This document shows, one piece after another, positions 1 through 8,739 of a stretch of 64,000 bases of DNA; the first letter of the stretch is position 1; every line of letters starts with the position of its first letter. Below the pieces are notes generated by a model that saw only the letters and a program-made list of their open reading frames with translations, made no database searches and was not told where the DNA came from. The stretch is taken from the NCBI GenBank assembly GCA_965140555.1, contig OZ223259.1:1736001-1800000 (forward strand), read 5' to 3'. A program made the translations under genes and the position numbers. This DNA is from UBA1351 sp965140555 (GTDB lineage Bacteria > Bacillota > Clostridia > Lachnospirales > Vallitaleaceae).

Positions 1-458
1 CCTAACCTATGCCCTACCATGAGTGCCATGTTCATCACACGTTTACAATGGTTATATGTATATTCATCCTTCTCTTGTATCTTCTTCAATACGCTATTAA
101 GTTTACGTGCTTGCTCATCAGCCATCATATAGAAGTTCCCGTTGTTAATATACATGAGTACCGTTTCCTCTTGTGTCACAAAATGGACATTATCCTCCAG
201 TTCATTAACATAGAAATAATCTCCTACACCTAAACTAATATTTAGTTCCGGAAAATGAATACATCCTTCCAATATGTAAAAAAACTCAAAGTAGTCTAAC
301 TTTTCAACAGGAAATACATATACGTCAATTCCCGGATTAATTACTTGCTTCAGTACTTCAATGTCTGCAACTTTAGCGAGTAATTGTAATCTACTCCCAC
401 CTTGTTCTACTATATGAACTTTTTCATTTTTGTTACTATAGTAAAAACCATTCATCAT
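1..458 (-). CDS. Cupin plus HD-domain (HD-GYP-like) protein, truncated by window edge
   Basis: The reading frame is open from the ATG at 458 to the left edge, about 152 residues; the C-terminal part lies outside the window. An AAAGGG motif a few bases upstream of the tandem ATGs (458 and 455) supports the start. Residues ~15-105 look like a small cupin-type sensory domain (PGIDVYVFPVEK, then a glycine-bounded strand LGVGDYFYV). From ~130 a helical linker (ARKLNSVLKKIQEKDEY) leads into HCKRVMNMALMVG, which resembles the first helix of HD-GYP domains (H..RV...A). HD-GYP proteins are usually c-di-GMP phosphodiesterases, which would fit the c-di-GMP riboswitch at ~1100. The catalytic HD and GYP residues are off the window, so the enzymatic call is an inference. 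Confidence 0.6.
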   Translation of the reverse strand, partial: MMNGFYYSNKNEKVHIVEQGGSRLQLLAKVADIEVLKQVINPGIDVYVFPVEKLDYFEFFYILEGCIHFPELNISLGVGDYFYVNELEDNVHFVTQEETVLMYINNGNFYMMADEQARKLNSVLKKIQEKDEYTYNHCKRVMNMALMVGHRL

Positions 459-480
459 ATGACCCTTTATATAAAATATT

Positions 481-864
481 CTACCATCCAACAATTAATG
501 GATCGACCATAACACTACGTCCATCAATCATAACTTCCACTAATACACAAATAACGTCATAGCCCAACTCTTCTGCTTCTGCTTTACATTCAGCAGCAAT
601 TGTATTGGTTGTATCTAATAAGTCATCAACAATAGCATCGATTGCTTCTTCTTTTTCATCCAACGTCAAGTCACCATTTTCATACTCTGCAATGACTTCT
701 TCAGATTCTTCAACCGCTTCATCAATGTACTCTTGAATGTCATTATTTGCTTCATTAACAGCTACATACACTTGTTCTAGTTCTTCAGATACTTCCGCAT
801 TGGCCACCACACCAAAACTCATCATAAATACAATGACCAACATAAGACTTGCAATTTTCTTCAT
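481..864 (-). CDS. Small secreted acidic protein under c-di-GMP riboswitch control
   Basis: This is a 127-aa protein. The start is the ATG at 864, preceded by AAGGAG, rather than an in-frame start 78 bases upstream that lacks a signal peptide. Residues 1-23 form a clear signal peptide (MKKIASLMLVIVFMMSFGVV, then ANA cleavage site). The mature part is very acidic and helical (EELEQVY, EAVEESEEVIAEYENGD, DEKEEAIDAIVDDLLDT), followed by a short stretch with two cysteines (AECKAE and DVICVLV) and a hydrophobic tail (DPLIVGW). I recognise no family. It is the first gene after the riboswitch, so its expression should follow c-di-GMP. A role in the surface or motile/sessile switch is inference only. 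Confidence 0.75.
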   Translation of the reverse strand: MKKIASLMLVIVFMMSFGVVANAEVSEELEQVYVAVNEANNDIQEYIDEAVEESEEVIAEYENGDLTLDEKEEAIDAIVDDLLDTTNTIAAECKAEAEELGYDVICVLVEVMIDGRSVMVDPLIVGW

Positions 865-1043
865 AACTTGCTCCTTTTCTTCCTCCATATAATTAAGAGA
901 ATATGCTGAGAAACAAACTATTGAATCGACTGTACGCATCACTCAAGCTCATCTTGCTAAACGATTGCTTACATCCTACAAGTCTTGGCGGGGAATTGTC
1001 CTCCTTTAGTATTCTAAGCTTATTACTTTCTAATCTCTATACT

Positions 1044-1078
1044 AAAAAAATCCCTTCGTCCATAGTGAACAAAGAGAT
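1044..1078 (-). terminator. Intrinsic terminator in riboswitch leader
   Basis: Read on the minus strand, ATCTCTTTGTTC pairs with GGACGAAGGGAT around a loop of ACTAT, with G-U pairs in the stem, followed directly by seven T residues. It lies ~20 nt after the c-di-GMP aptamer and ~180 nt before the gene, so it is the likely expression platform. Confidence 0.75.
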
Positions 1079-1096
1079 CACCCATCTAATGTCACT

Positions 1097-1183
1097 TACA
1101 ACTTGGCAACCCAGCCGCCCTAGATACTTCCTTAGACCTGTGGTTTTGCGTCTCAATCTTTCAATTGATTTGCTATTCCTCTC
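1097..1183 (-). ncRNA. Cyclic di-GMP-I (GEMM) riboswitch aptamer
   Basis: On the minus strand the leader carries the class I c-di-GMP hallmarks in order: AGCAAATC, a GAAA tetraloop closed by CAATT/GATTG, GAGACGCAAA, a second arm with CCACAGG and CTAAGG, then the 3' element GGCTGGGTTGCCA, which closes P1 against the 5' AGCAAAT region. These match the known GEMM consensus (GAAA, ACGCAAA, GGGTTGCC). A promoter lies directly upstream (1208-1236) and an intrinsic terminator directly downstream (1044-1078). Its target is the small secreted protein at 481-864. Whether ligand turns expression on or off cannot be decided by eye. Confidence 0.88.
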
Positions 1184-1207
1184 ATGCATGATTCATCTGC
1201 ACGTGTC

Positions 1208-1236
1208 ATTATATCAGAATTGTAAAGGCTGAACAA
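1208..1236 (-). promoter_or_regulatory. SigA-type promoter of the riboswitch transcript
   Basis: On the minus strand TTGTTC (-35) is separated by exactly 17 bp from a perfect TATAAT (-10). Transcription would start near 1200, just before the c-di-GMP aptamer. Confidence 0.7.
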
Positions 1237-1322
1237 TAGTAAATCGGCAAAAAATGTAAGCTTTACTTACTTTTCAAAAAAACTTAAACGATAGGACATG
1301 ATTCATTCATCAATGACATGAC

Positions 1323-1820
1323 TTATTCATGGCTTTGATGAAATAGTAGACGATTATGAATCACATCCATAATCACGTCATAGCCCTTTGCTAAAGGTAT
1401 CAATTGGTCTTGTAGTCTATAAAATTCCTCCCACGTAAGATCTTCCACAATATAAAGCAGACGTGTAATGAGTATACTTGATAGAGCAATTGTACGCGTA
1501 ATTCCATCATCACGAGTACTACATAGAGAACCGATTGCCTCCGAATAATCGGATAACAGCCTTGTTCTCTCCGGTTCTGCTAAAAATGGGGTAGTCAAAA
1601 TACGTTGACTCAATATATAGCGTAGAGCCAGAACTTTCATAGATATAGATAAAGAAGAAAAGGCATACTTGGCATCACTCAAATCATCCAGCAAGACTGG
1701 CATCACCTGCTCCTCTTCCTGTCTGGTCATCTGATAGCGAAGAAATGATTCATCACAAAAAAAGATGCCGTTAATATCCTCATCATAATTTGCATTGTTA
1801 ATACGCGTATGATTATTCAT
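1323..1820 (-). CDS. Hypothetical protein, 165 aa
   Basis: This is an intact frame with GAGGAG 6-10 nt before the ATG at 1820 and its own promoter at 1943-1971. The protein is soluble, largely alpha-helical and has no signal peptide. It has mid-protein helices (AFSSLSISMKVLALRYILSQ) and a C-terminal stretch rich in hydrophobic helix (SSILITRLLYIVEDL). I do not recognise a family. It is monocistronic: HelD upstream ends at 1982 and the riboswitch leader lies downstream. Confidence 0.6.
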   Translation of the reverse strand: MNNHTRINNANYDEDINGIFFCDESFLRYQMTRQEEEQVMPVLLDDLSDAKYAFSSLSISMKVLALRYILSQRILTTPFLAEPERTRLLSDYSEAIGSLCSTRDDGITRTIALSSILITRLLYIVEDLTWEEFYRLQDQLIPLAKGYDVIMDVIHNRLLFHQSHE

Positions 1821-1942
1821 GTTATGATCTCCTCAACTGTATGAATCGTCTCGTTACGACCTAACTCAGTTATATGGAGAATAACTCACATAATAAATGC
1901 TTATCCCTACGATACCATTTACCCCAATTTACACTTACATGT

Positions 1943-1971
1943 ATTATGGCACATGCACTCAAGTCTTGCAA
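1943..1971 (-). promoter_or_regulatory. SigA-type promoter for the 165-aa protein
   Basis: Minus-strand TTGCAA, a 17-bp spacer, then CATAAT. The transcript would have a leader of ~115 nt before the ATG at 1820; no riboswitch was recognised in that leader. Confidence 0.55.
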
Positions 1972-1981
1972 GGGGTGCCAT

Positions 1982-4240
1982 CTACCTACTTTTATTTTCG
2001 TCAATATGAATGAGGGCCAGTTGATGCAACGCCCTTGAACAAGCCGTATAGATGAGCTTTTTCTCTCGGCTCTCTTCATAATTGAATTGCTCATCCGTTA
2101 CAACGATGACACCATCAAATTCCAATCCCTTTGCCAAGAAACTTGGAATCACAATATGCCCTTTTTCATACTTTTGATCTTCATCATCAACCAGTCCTAT
2201 GGGTTCGTCAACAACAGATAGCAACTGCTCATGCCATAACCTAGCATGTGCCTTTGTCTTGGCAATGACTGCAATCGATTGGCATCCTTTTCCACCAAAG
2301 TCAAGGATTTTATTAGCAACTGCCATGGGTCCGTCTTCTTTCGCTATAACATCCGTTGTCGGTTCATCACCATCCCGAAGTATATTCTCATCCGGATGTT
2401 CCAGTCCTAACAATTGATTACAAAAATCCGATATTTGCTTCGTTGAACGGTATGTCTTCGACAAATGAATATATTGAGGATTCTCTCCTAAAAATACCTC
2501 CAATTGGCCGTTAACCTGTGATGCCAGATAAGGATGTATCCCTTGATTCGGATCTCCTAGCAATGTATATCTACAATGCCCGAAAATTAATTGAATGATT
2601 TTGTAGTGGAGATATGTATAATCTTGGGCTTCATCAATCACAAGGTGCTTAATTTTACTCACTTCCTTAATGGTATCCAAACGCCCCTTCATATAAAGCA
2701 TACAAAGTGCATCTTCATAACTCAAATGTCCGTTTTGAATCGTTTCAAGCCCTTGTGTCTTTAGAAAATTATTATATAACTCCAACAAGTCCAAGGATGT
2801 CATGCGGCGTATATCACGATAAATCGGTTTGAATATCCGTTTTACATACTTCCGAGTTTTGTGGTCCATATCCGCTTTTGTATAATAGGTATCACTCTTA
2901 ATTAATTGTTGTTCATATTGATATGCCAGTGCTTTTTTTGCTTGTGTTACCTTTTCCATTGCTCGGTTACGTACTTGAAGCAAACGGCTGGAACATTTAA
3001 TAATCCCTATACAGTCCAGATAGGCCTCTAAAATGTCTGCCTTTGTCAACACACACTGATCCAGCACATAAACATCCCAGAATAAATCATCCCGCTGTTC
3101 TACATGAGAAATGTAGTCTTCAAAATTCTTCAAAAACGCTTCGGATGTTTTTTTCTGCAATATACAAACACGCTTATCATAGTTCTGTCGCTCTTTCTCT
3201 GAGGTTAAAGCATCCTTAGAAAGCAGGAACTCCATTTGTTCAAAATAACTCTCAATAGATGTCCATCGCGTCTTCAAAATATCATGATCATTTTCTTGTA
3301 TAAAATTCTCCTGGTCCATATCTTCGGCTACTTCATGAACCCCGAGATGCCGTGTCATATAATCCCCGAAGGTAATTGACTCCACCTCTTGTTCACCTAG
3401 TTCCGGTAACACATGGGAAATATAGTCCGCAAAGATATCATTCGGTGTAAAAATCAAGATATCTGTAGGCAGTATTTTTTCACGGTTACGATATAGCAAA
3501 TAAGCTATTCGATGCAAGGCAATGGATGTCTTTCCGCTTCCTGCCGACCCCCGGACAATAAGCACATCAGCTTCTTCATCACGAATAACCTGATTTTGCT
3601 CTTTTTGAATGGTTGTAATAATCGTCTTCATCTTATCATCTGCACTTTTTGCCAAGGTTTCTTTGAGCATCTCGTCCATGATATTCATATTAGAATCAAA
3701 CATGTAGTGTATCGTATCTTCCTTAATTTTGAAGTGTCTTTTACCCAGCAATTCCCCTTCAATATCACCTGCCGGCGCCTTATATGTTACCGGTCCCTTT
3801 TCATAATCATAAAAAATGCTGCAAATAGGCGCACGCCAATCATAGATGAGATAGTCAAAACCACCTTCCTCTACTAAAGAGGCCGGTCCTATATAGATAG
3901 CTTCCTCTTCTTCCTGTTCTTCTTTGAAAACGATTTTAGCAAAATAAGCGGATTGATAAAGACGCTTTAATTGCATCGCCCGTTGTTTCTGATAATCCAT
4001 TGCATTCTCAACATTTTGTCCCATGGTCTGATACTGATGTAATACAGCAGCACCCTCTAAGTCTACCATTGATTCCGTCTCAAATTTAAATTCAGACAAC
4101 ATGGATTTATTGATTTCTTTTAAAGAGGCTCGATGTTCTCTAGTTTTTTCCACACATGCTTCATAATTTTCTTGAATTTGTTTAACGACACGATTCAATC
4201 GTTCCTGCTCTTCTTGCTGTATTTTGCTGTTAACCTCCAT
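1982..4240 (-). CDS. helD: HelD-like UvrD/Rep superfamily 1 helicase
   Basis: The 752-aa protein is a typical length for Firmicutes HelD, the RNA polymerase-binding translocase that removes and recycles stalled RNAP. An N-terminal coiled coil (residues ~1-50) is followed by the hallmark YDWRAPICSIFYDYEKGP near 133-150, the Walker A GSAGSGKT near 231-238, Walker B/motif II VIDEAQDY, GDPNQG (motif III-like) and a C-terminal SF1 core with GLEFDGVIVV. The start is the ATG at 4240, preceded by AGGAGG. HelD proteins bind RNAP with the N-terminal coiled coil and use ATP to open the clamp. It is a stand-alone gene; the YdcF-like gene ends 19 bp upstream. Confidence 0.9.
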   Translation of the reverse strand: MEVNSKIQQEEQERLNRVVKQIQENYEACVEKTREHRASLKEINKSMLSEFKFETESMVDLEGAAVLHQYQTMGQNVENAMDYQKQRAMQLKRLYQSAYFAKIVFKEEQEEEEAIYIGPASLVEEGGFDYLIYDWRAPICSIFYDYEKGPVTYKAPAGDIEGELLGKRHFKIKEDTIHYMFDSNMNIMDEMLKETLAKSADDKMKTIITTIQKEQNQVIRDEEADVLIVRGSAGSGKTSIALHRIAYLLYRNREKILPTDILIFTPNDIFADYISHVLPELGEQEVESITFGDYMTRHLGVHEVAEDMDQENFIQENDHDILKTRWTSIESYFEQMEFLLSKDALTSEKERQNYDKRVCILQKKTSEAFLKNFEDYISHVEQRDDLFWDVYVLDQCVLTKADILEAYLDCIGIIKCSSRLLQVRNRAMEKVTQAKKALAYQYEQQLIKSDTYYTKADMDHKTRKYVKRIFKPIYRDIRRMTSLDLLELYNNFLKTQGLETIQNGHLSYEDALCMLYMKGRLDTIKEVSKIKHLVIDEAQDYTYLHYKIIQLIFGHCRYTLLGDPNQGIHPYLASQVNGQLEVFLGENPQYIHLSKTYRSTKQISDFCNQLLGLEHPDENILRDGDEPTTDVIAKEDGPMAVANKILDFGGKGCQSIAVIAKTKAHARLWHEQLLSVVDEPIGLVDDEDQKYEKGHIVIPSFLAKGLEFDGVIVVTDEQFNYEESREKKLIYTACSRALHQLALIHIDENKSR

Positions 4241-4259
4241 GAAGGCCTCCTTCTATCTA

Positions 4260-4997
4260 TTATATCTTAGCCCCCAGTACATAAGCTATAATCGCAATTC
4301 CTTCCCGAACATATTGGTTCGGGGCAATTAATGGGTACCCGACAGCACCAATCCCATCCATGGGTCTTCCAAGTTTATCGGCTATCATTCGTCCTCGACG
4401 TATGTGATAACGGGAACTAACGATACTACACTTAGGTTCCTGCCCTTGTTCAATGGATTGATCCACCAACGCCAAGGAAAAGGCTATATTTTCCACTGTT
4501 GTCGTGGACGCTTCTTCCTTTATTAATCGATCTTTTTCTATTCCCGCTGCTACTAGATATCGTGCCATTGCTTCAGCTTCAGTGATATCTTCTCCGGGTC
4601 CTTGTCCTCCCGACAACACTGCTTTTGTCTTGGGATGTAACTTCAAATACTGTTCCGCCTTCTTAACACGTTCTGTCAATGTTATTGTCATGCGCTCACC
4701 TTTAACAGAAGCACCAAGCACTATCAAATAATCATAGGGGCTTTCCTTTTCATGTGTCGGAGCACTATAGATCCACACCATAAGAAAGGTAAACGCCAGT
4801 ATACCACAAATGAAAAGAAGACGGAACCATCCATGATGGTTCCAAAATGTAAAGCCTCTATGTGTTCCCAAACTACCAAAAAAGAGACCTGCAAGTATCC
4901 ATAATGCAGGCATCAATTTACCTCCAAAGCCGGCCCCAAACAAGAGAACTCCATAACCGGATATTATTACTGATAGACCGAAAAACAGAATCTTCAT
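4260..4997 (-). CDS. YdcF-like (DUF218) membrane protein
   Basis: The start is taken at the ATG at 4997, ten residues into the longer frame, because GGAGAGG lies just upstream and the preceding kinase stops one base earlier, suggesting translational coupling. Four or so hydrophobic segments (residues 1-85) are followed by the DUF218 domain. It shows YLIVLGASVKGERMT, a Ser/Gly-rich loop LSGGQGPGEDITEAEAMARYL, EASTTTVENI and IVSSRYHIRRG, all standard for the YdcF/SanA family. These proteins are linked to cell-envelope processes such as vancomycin resistance in SanA, but the reaction is unknown. Adjacency to a VanRS-like system is suggestive only. Confidence 0.85.
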   Translation of the reverse strand: MKILFFGLSVIISGYGVLLFGAGFGGKLMPALWILAGLFFGSLGTHRGFTFWNHHGWFRLLFICGILAFTFLMVWIYSAPTHEKESPYDYLIVLGASVKGERMTITLTERVKKAEQYLKLHPKTKAVLSGGQGPGEDITEAEAMARYLVAAGIEKDRLIKEEASTTTVENIAFSLALVDQSIEQGQEPKCSIVSSRYHIRRGRMIADKLGRPMDGIGAVGYPLIAPNQYVREGIAIIAYVLGAKI

Positions 4998-4998
4998 T

Positions 4999-7074
4999 TT
5001 AAACCTCTCCTGACTTTTCCCCATTCATAATAACATAAGCCTTGAACAAGTCCCCATCCATCTCTATAGAAAGTTGCCCGTCTTGAATCTGCATCAAACT
5101 TTCCACTATAGATAAGCCTAGTCCTGACCCTTCTGTCGTTCGTGCCACCTCTCCTCGAACAAATCGCTCTGTCAACTGTTTTACATCCACCTCTAAAGGG
5201 TGATTGGAGATATTCTTCAAACAAATGACCTGCTCATTTGTCGCTTCGATATAATCAAACTGAATATACACGCGTGTCTGTTCAAGTCCATACTTGGCAA
5301 TGTTCGATAGTAGGTTATCAAAGACACGTACCATGTGATTCACGTCTACCCGAACCGTCACCGGGTCTGTAGGCATCTTCTGATAAACCACTTCAAGACC
5401 TCTTTCTTCAAAATCGACTTCTTTCTCACCGACACATTGCAAAATCAGCTGCTTAATATCCAACGTTTGTAAATCGACTTCCAAACTTCCGCTAGAAGCC
5501 TTACTTGCTGCAACTAAATCTTCAATCAGATGCTTCAATCGCTGACTCTTTGTCTCCAAAACAGAAATATATTCTTCCGTCTTATCCTCATCCCCATTAC
5601 CATTATGCATCGTTTTCTTAAGCAAATCGATATAGGTGACAATTGATGTTAGCGGATTCTTCAGATCATGAGACACATTCGTAATTAATTCCGTCTTTAA
5701 CTTTTCTCCTTTGATCGCTTCATCAAGAGCCACTTGCAATCCGTTCTGGAGCTGATTCAAGTCATAGCCAAAACGACGAAAGAGACCGTCATAACGACTT
5801 GTATCAATCTCATACTCCGTTTGTCCGGCAGCTCGATAATGGGTCGCTTTTATAAGACTGTGTAGCTGGTCCCATTGTTTTACCACATAACCGGCTATCA
5901 ACAGGTTAAAGAGTAGCAAACCCAAAAGAATTATAAACGTAAGCTGATTCATTAATTCCCATGCAATCAATACTGTAATACAATTTACCAATACATAAAA
6001 GGCCATTAGCACAACAATTCTTAATTTCATAAAACCACCACCTCTGTTGATGGCGAAAATATTTCGAATAAGCTCTAACATTCTTGTAATAAGCATGTTT
6101 TTGAATAATCTCTTTGTTTTGACTAAACGTACAAAGGATGCATAGACAACATAAAACAGCCCAAAAAGAACCATAAATACTCCACTGAGATAATAGGTCT
6201 CATCAATACTCATTTGACTTACATTCTGTGTCATATATAGAACGACAAAGGATATCATCATCCAAAAAATTGTTTGTATCTCTAATGGGATACGGTCATA
6301 GAACATTTCTTTGACTTCAGCATCCGGTCCCTTCTTTCCTAAGACCGTACTTAGAATAACCAACATACTCACAAATACTATAAAGCTCAACGCAATACCT
6401 TGGAAATAATCGTCCTTCATATTACTGTAATGAATAAAGTTTTCATAGTCACTGCCAAAGGTCATATCTTCATGAATTTCATCAAAATCTACCGCCGTAT
6501 AAAGATACCAATTTTGATTATTCAATAATTTGATGACATCCAAACCGGATACGGTAACACCATTGTATCCATTGGAAAAAAAGAAATCTTGATATACAGA
6601 AATTTGACTGTTCATTTGGCTATTGACCGGGAAATACACGCCTGTTTCTCCCCATTGTATAACCGTTTTAAGGTTTTCAATGTATTCAATAGGTGCCGGT
6701 TCATTTACATTCGTAATCACACGATGTGTGTCTTGATTAACCAAAACATACTTAAATGACGGCGCACGAAGTAAATTTTCATTGATGCGACGTAATCGTT
6801 CTAAGTTATTGGTTCGTGTATACTCGTCCTCTTCTTCTTTGATGGTCTTCTCATCAATTAGATAGAGTTCCTTTTCCACCACATTGTGACTCAATCGTGT
6901 ATAATTCTCTTGGAATGCACTTGTTTCATAGAAGTTATCCTTGAACACAACCTCTTCTTGCTCAAAGGTTACCGATAACATATATAAAAAATAGCCTAAA
7001 GCAAACACCATACATAAATAGTATAGTGTCTTTAGGAATAAATTATACGGAATATTTCTCAATTTTGTAGCCAA
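4999..7074 (-). CDS. Sensor histidine kinase, multi-TM, VanS-like partner
   Basis: The 691-aa membrane kinase has a TM helix at ~11-34, an extracytoplasmic region to ~210, then five further hydrophobic helices (~213-420) and a cytoplasmic kinase core. The H-box is VSHDLKNPLTSIVTYIDLL, and the ATPase domain has a recognisable N-box (FDNLLSNIAKYG) and GSGLGLSIVESLM. The start is a TTG at 7074 that overlaps the regulator gene by 32 bp, with AAGGTGG ~9 nt upstream. No in-frame ATG occurs near it. It is co-transcribed with the response regulator. The several central TM helices resemble kinases of Clostridia that sense the envelope or membrane; the signal is unknown. Confidence 0.9.
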   Translation of the reverse strand: MATKLRNIPYNLFLKTLYYLCMVFALGYFLYMLSVTFEQEEVVFKDNFYETSAFQENYTRLSHNVVEKELYLIDEKTIKEEEDEYTRTNNLERLRRINENLLRAPSFKYVLVNQDTHRVITNVNEPAPIEYIENLKTVIQWGETGVYFPVNSQMNSQISVYQDFFFSNGYNGVTVSGLDVIKLLNNQNWYLYTAVDFDEIHEDMTFGSDYENFIHYSNMKDDYFQGIALSFIVFVSMLVILSTVLGKKGPDAEVKEMFYDRIPLEIQTIFWMMISFVVLYMTQNVSQMSIDETYYLSGVFMVLFGLFYVVYASFVRLVKTKRLFKNMLITRMLELIRNIFAINRGGGFMKLRIVVLMAFYVLVNCITVLIAWELMNQLTFIILLGLLLFNLLIAGYVVKQWDQLHSLIKATHYRAAGQTEYEIDTSRYDGLFRRFGYDLNQLQNGLQVALDEAIKGEKLKTELITNVSHDLKNPLTSIVTYIDLLKKTMHNGNGDEDKTEEYISVLETKSQRLKHLIEDLVAASKASSGSLEVDLQTLDIKQLILQCVGEKEVDFEERGLEVVYQKMPTDPVTVRVDVNHMVRVFDNLLSNIAKYGLEQTRVYIQFDYIEATNEQVICLKNISNHPLEVDVKQLTERFVRGEVARTTEGSGLGLSIVESLMQIQDGQLSIEMDGDLFKAYVIMNGEKSGEV

Positions 7075-7738
7075 TGCCCCACACCACCTTTAGATATTTG
7101 GGTTCCTTCGGATTAATTTCTAATTTTTCACGAATTCGACGAATATGTACGGCTACGGTATTTTCAGCACCAATTGCCTCTTCGCCCCATACCCTTTCAT
7201 AAATTTCTTGAATAGAAAAAACACGTCCGGGGTGTTGGATCAATAAATGAATAAGCTTATACTCTGTCGGTGTAACAGATACCAATTCGCCATCCACATG
7301 AACTTCTTTGGTATCCGTATTCAAACTGAGACCTCCCGAAATTAGAACACTCGAATTCGTCTCCATGCTTCCAAGATCTGTATATCGGCGCAATTGAGAC
7401 TTGACTCTCGCAATAAGCTCCAAGGGATTAAACGGTTTGGTAATATAATCATCTGCACCAAAATTAAGACCGACAATCTTATCTATGTCCTCTGATTTTG
7501 CAGAGACCAAAATAATAGGAATATTATGCTTTTCACGTATTTTTTCGGTCGTTTTTATTCCGTCCATATAAGGCATCATCACGTCCATCAAAATCAGATG
7601 AACGGTTTCCTCCTCAAGGAGCTGCATTGCCTGTTTGCCATCAAATGCTCGAATCGGCTGAAACCCTTCCATCTTCAAATAGGTTGCTATTGCTTCCACA
7701 ATATCCTTGTCATCATCGCATACCAATATATTGTACAT
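7043..7738 (-). CDS. OmpR/PhoB-family response regulator
   Basis: The 231-aa regulator starts at the ATG at 7738 (GAGAAGGAG upstream), nine residues inside the longer frame. The receiver domain shows the acidic pocket (VCDDD), the phospho-acceptor in LILMDVMMPYMDG, the switch Ser (LVSAKS) and the Lys in YITKPF. The C-terminal winged helix (VSVTPTEYKLIHLL ... VHIRRIREKLE ... VWGIGYKIE) is of OmpR type. It is the first gene of an operon with the kinase and the YdcF-like protein, and by resemblance belongs to the VanR/PhoP group. The target genes are unknown; the envelope genes nearby are candidates. Confidence 0.93.
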   Translation of the reverse strand: MYNILVCDDDKDIVEAIATYLKMEGFQPIRAFDGKQAMQLLEEETVHLILMDVMMPYMDGIKTTEKIREKHNIPIILVSAKSEDIDKIVGLNFGADDYITKPFNPLELIARVKSQLRRYTDLGSMETNSSVLISGGLSLNTDTKEVHVDGELVSVTPTEYKLIHLLIQHPGRVFSIQEIYERVWGEEAIGAENTVAVHIRRIREKLEINPKEPKYLKVVWGIGYKIEKYSV

Positions 7739-7829
7739 GGCTTCTCCTTCTCTTCGGTTGTGCACTTTCCTATACTTGAATACAGTGTATCACAAAAAAG
7801 GGACGACCTTTAAACAGATTTCTTACAAT

Positions 7830-8723
7830 TTAATAACAGAAGTAAACGCCATCCACAACTTTATAGATGGACTTCCCTTTAAACGGTCGTGTGTTGAAGT
7901 ACAAACATGTGCCCACTGAATTTTCTCCTCGCAACACCTTCTTGACAGCACGTACACTATTAACATTCGGTACTGTCGTTGTGAATGAAGCTTTATGAGC
8001 CGGTGGAAACTGCACGGTCCCTTTTGTATCATAAATCGTATTATAGACTGAATTATCAAAGGTTTTAGATTTGACTCGGTTCATTACAACGCTGGCAACA
8101 CCATGCATTGCTTCATACGATTCTCCACCGGCCTCTTTCATTACCAATCGACTAAATACTTGAACTTCATTATATGTATAACTTCTTTGTCCCAAATAGT
8201 CTGTATTCACAGCATTTGGACTTCTTAAAACAACCATGTAGAAAGTTTTGTCCCAATGAATACTTACACCAAGTTTTTCAGCAATAAAACGCATAGGTAC
8301 CCATGTGACACCATCTTGAATGACTGTCGGTCCGGGCATATTTAATATCTCACCGTTCCATAATATATCCTTGCGGTTAATCGGAAAGAAAGCTTCCAAC
8401 TCCGCACCTTTAGCTTCAGCACGATACCGTTCACTGTTAAACGTTACATCGCCTGCGTTCAACGCACCAAGAAGCGCTTTGAGTGATACATAAATGTCAC
8501 CATCATGCATCCTAACATCAGATGCCAAAAACTTATCATTAATAACAACATCAATCGGCATATCCGATTTACTTCCTGCTTCTGTCAAAACAACTTGGTC
8601 TTCCTTCGTTACTTCAATACCACAAAAAGGGTCTTCGCTGATGCTACTTTCCTCCGCAGCAACTGATACTGCGGAAATCGCTACATACGCACATACCATC
8701 AATAATGTTAATAATTTTTTCAT
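7830..8723 (-). CDS. Secreted cell wall hydrolase, SleB-type domain with copper amine oxidase-like N-domain
   Basis: The 297-aa protein starts at the ATG at 8723 with AAAGGAAAGG upstream. Residues 1-23 are a signal peptide. Residues ~50-165 match the Cu-amine-oxidase N-like repeat domain common in Clostridia (VVINDKFLASDVRMHDGDIYV, VTWVPMRFIAEKLGVSIHWD). Residues ~185-297 form a Hydrolase_2/SleB domain with the family pattern FSRLVMKEAGGESYEAMHGV and VVMNRVKS, containing the catalytic Glu, and a FPPAHKASF loop in place of the usual QF. SleB/CwlJ enzymes cleave spore cortex or vegetative peptidoglycan. The fused binding domain suggests wall localisation rather than strict spore use. Confidence 0.87.
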   Translation of the reverse strand: MKKLLTLLMVCAYVAISAVSVAAEESSISEDPFCGIEVTKEDQVVLTEAGSKSDMPIDVVINDKFLASDVRMHDGDIYVSLKALLGALNAGDVTFNSERYRAEAKGAELEAFFPINRKDILWNGEILNMPGPTVIQDGVTWVPMRFIAEKLGVSIHWDKTFYMVVLRSPNAVNTDYLGQRSYTYNEVQVFSRLVMKEAGGESYEAMHGVASVVMNRVKSKTFDNSVYNTIYDTKGTVQFPPAHKASFTTTVPNVNSVRAVKKVLRGENSVGTCLYFNTRPFKGKSIYKVVDGVYFCY

Positions 8724-8739
8724 TGTTTTACCTTTCCTT

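Noticed and set aside
9..233. Plus-strand open frame of 74 codons at the left edge
   Set aside because: It is antisense to the cupin-HD protein, whose minus-strand frame has a ribosome binding site and domain similarity.
903..1232. Open frame of 109 codons on the plus strand
   Set aside because: It is antisense to the promoter, riboswitch and terminator region and lacks a ribosome binding site.
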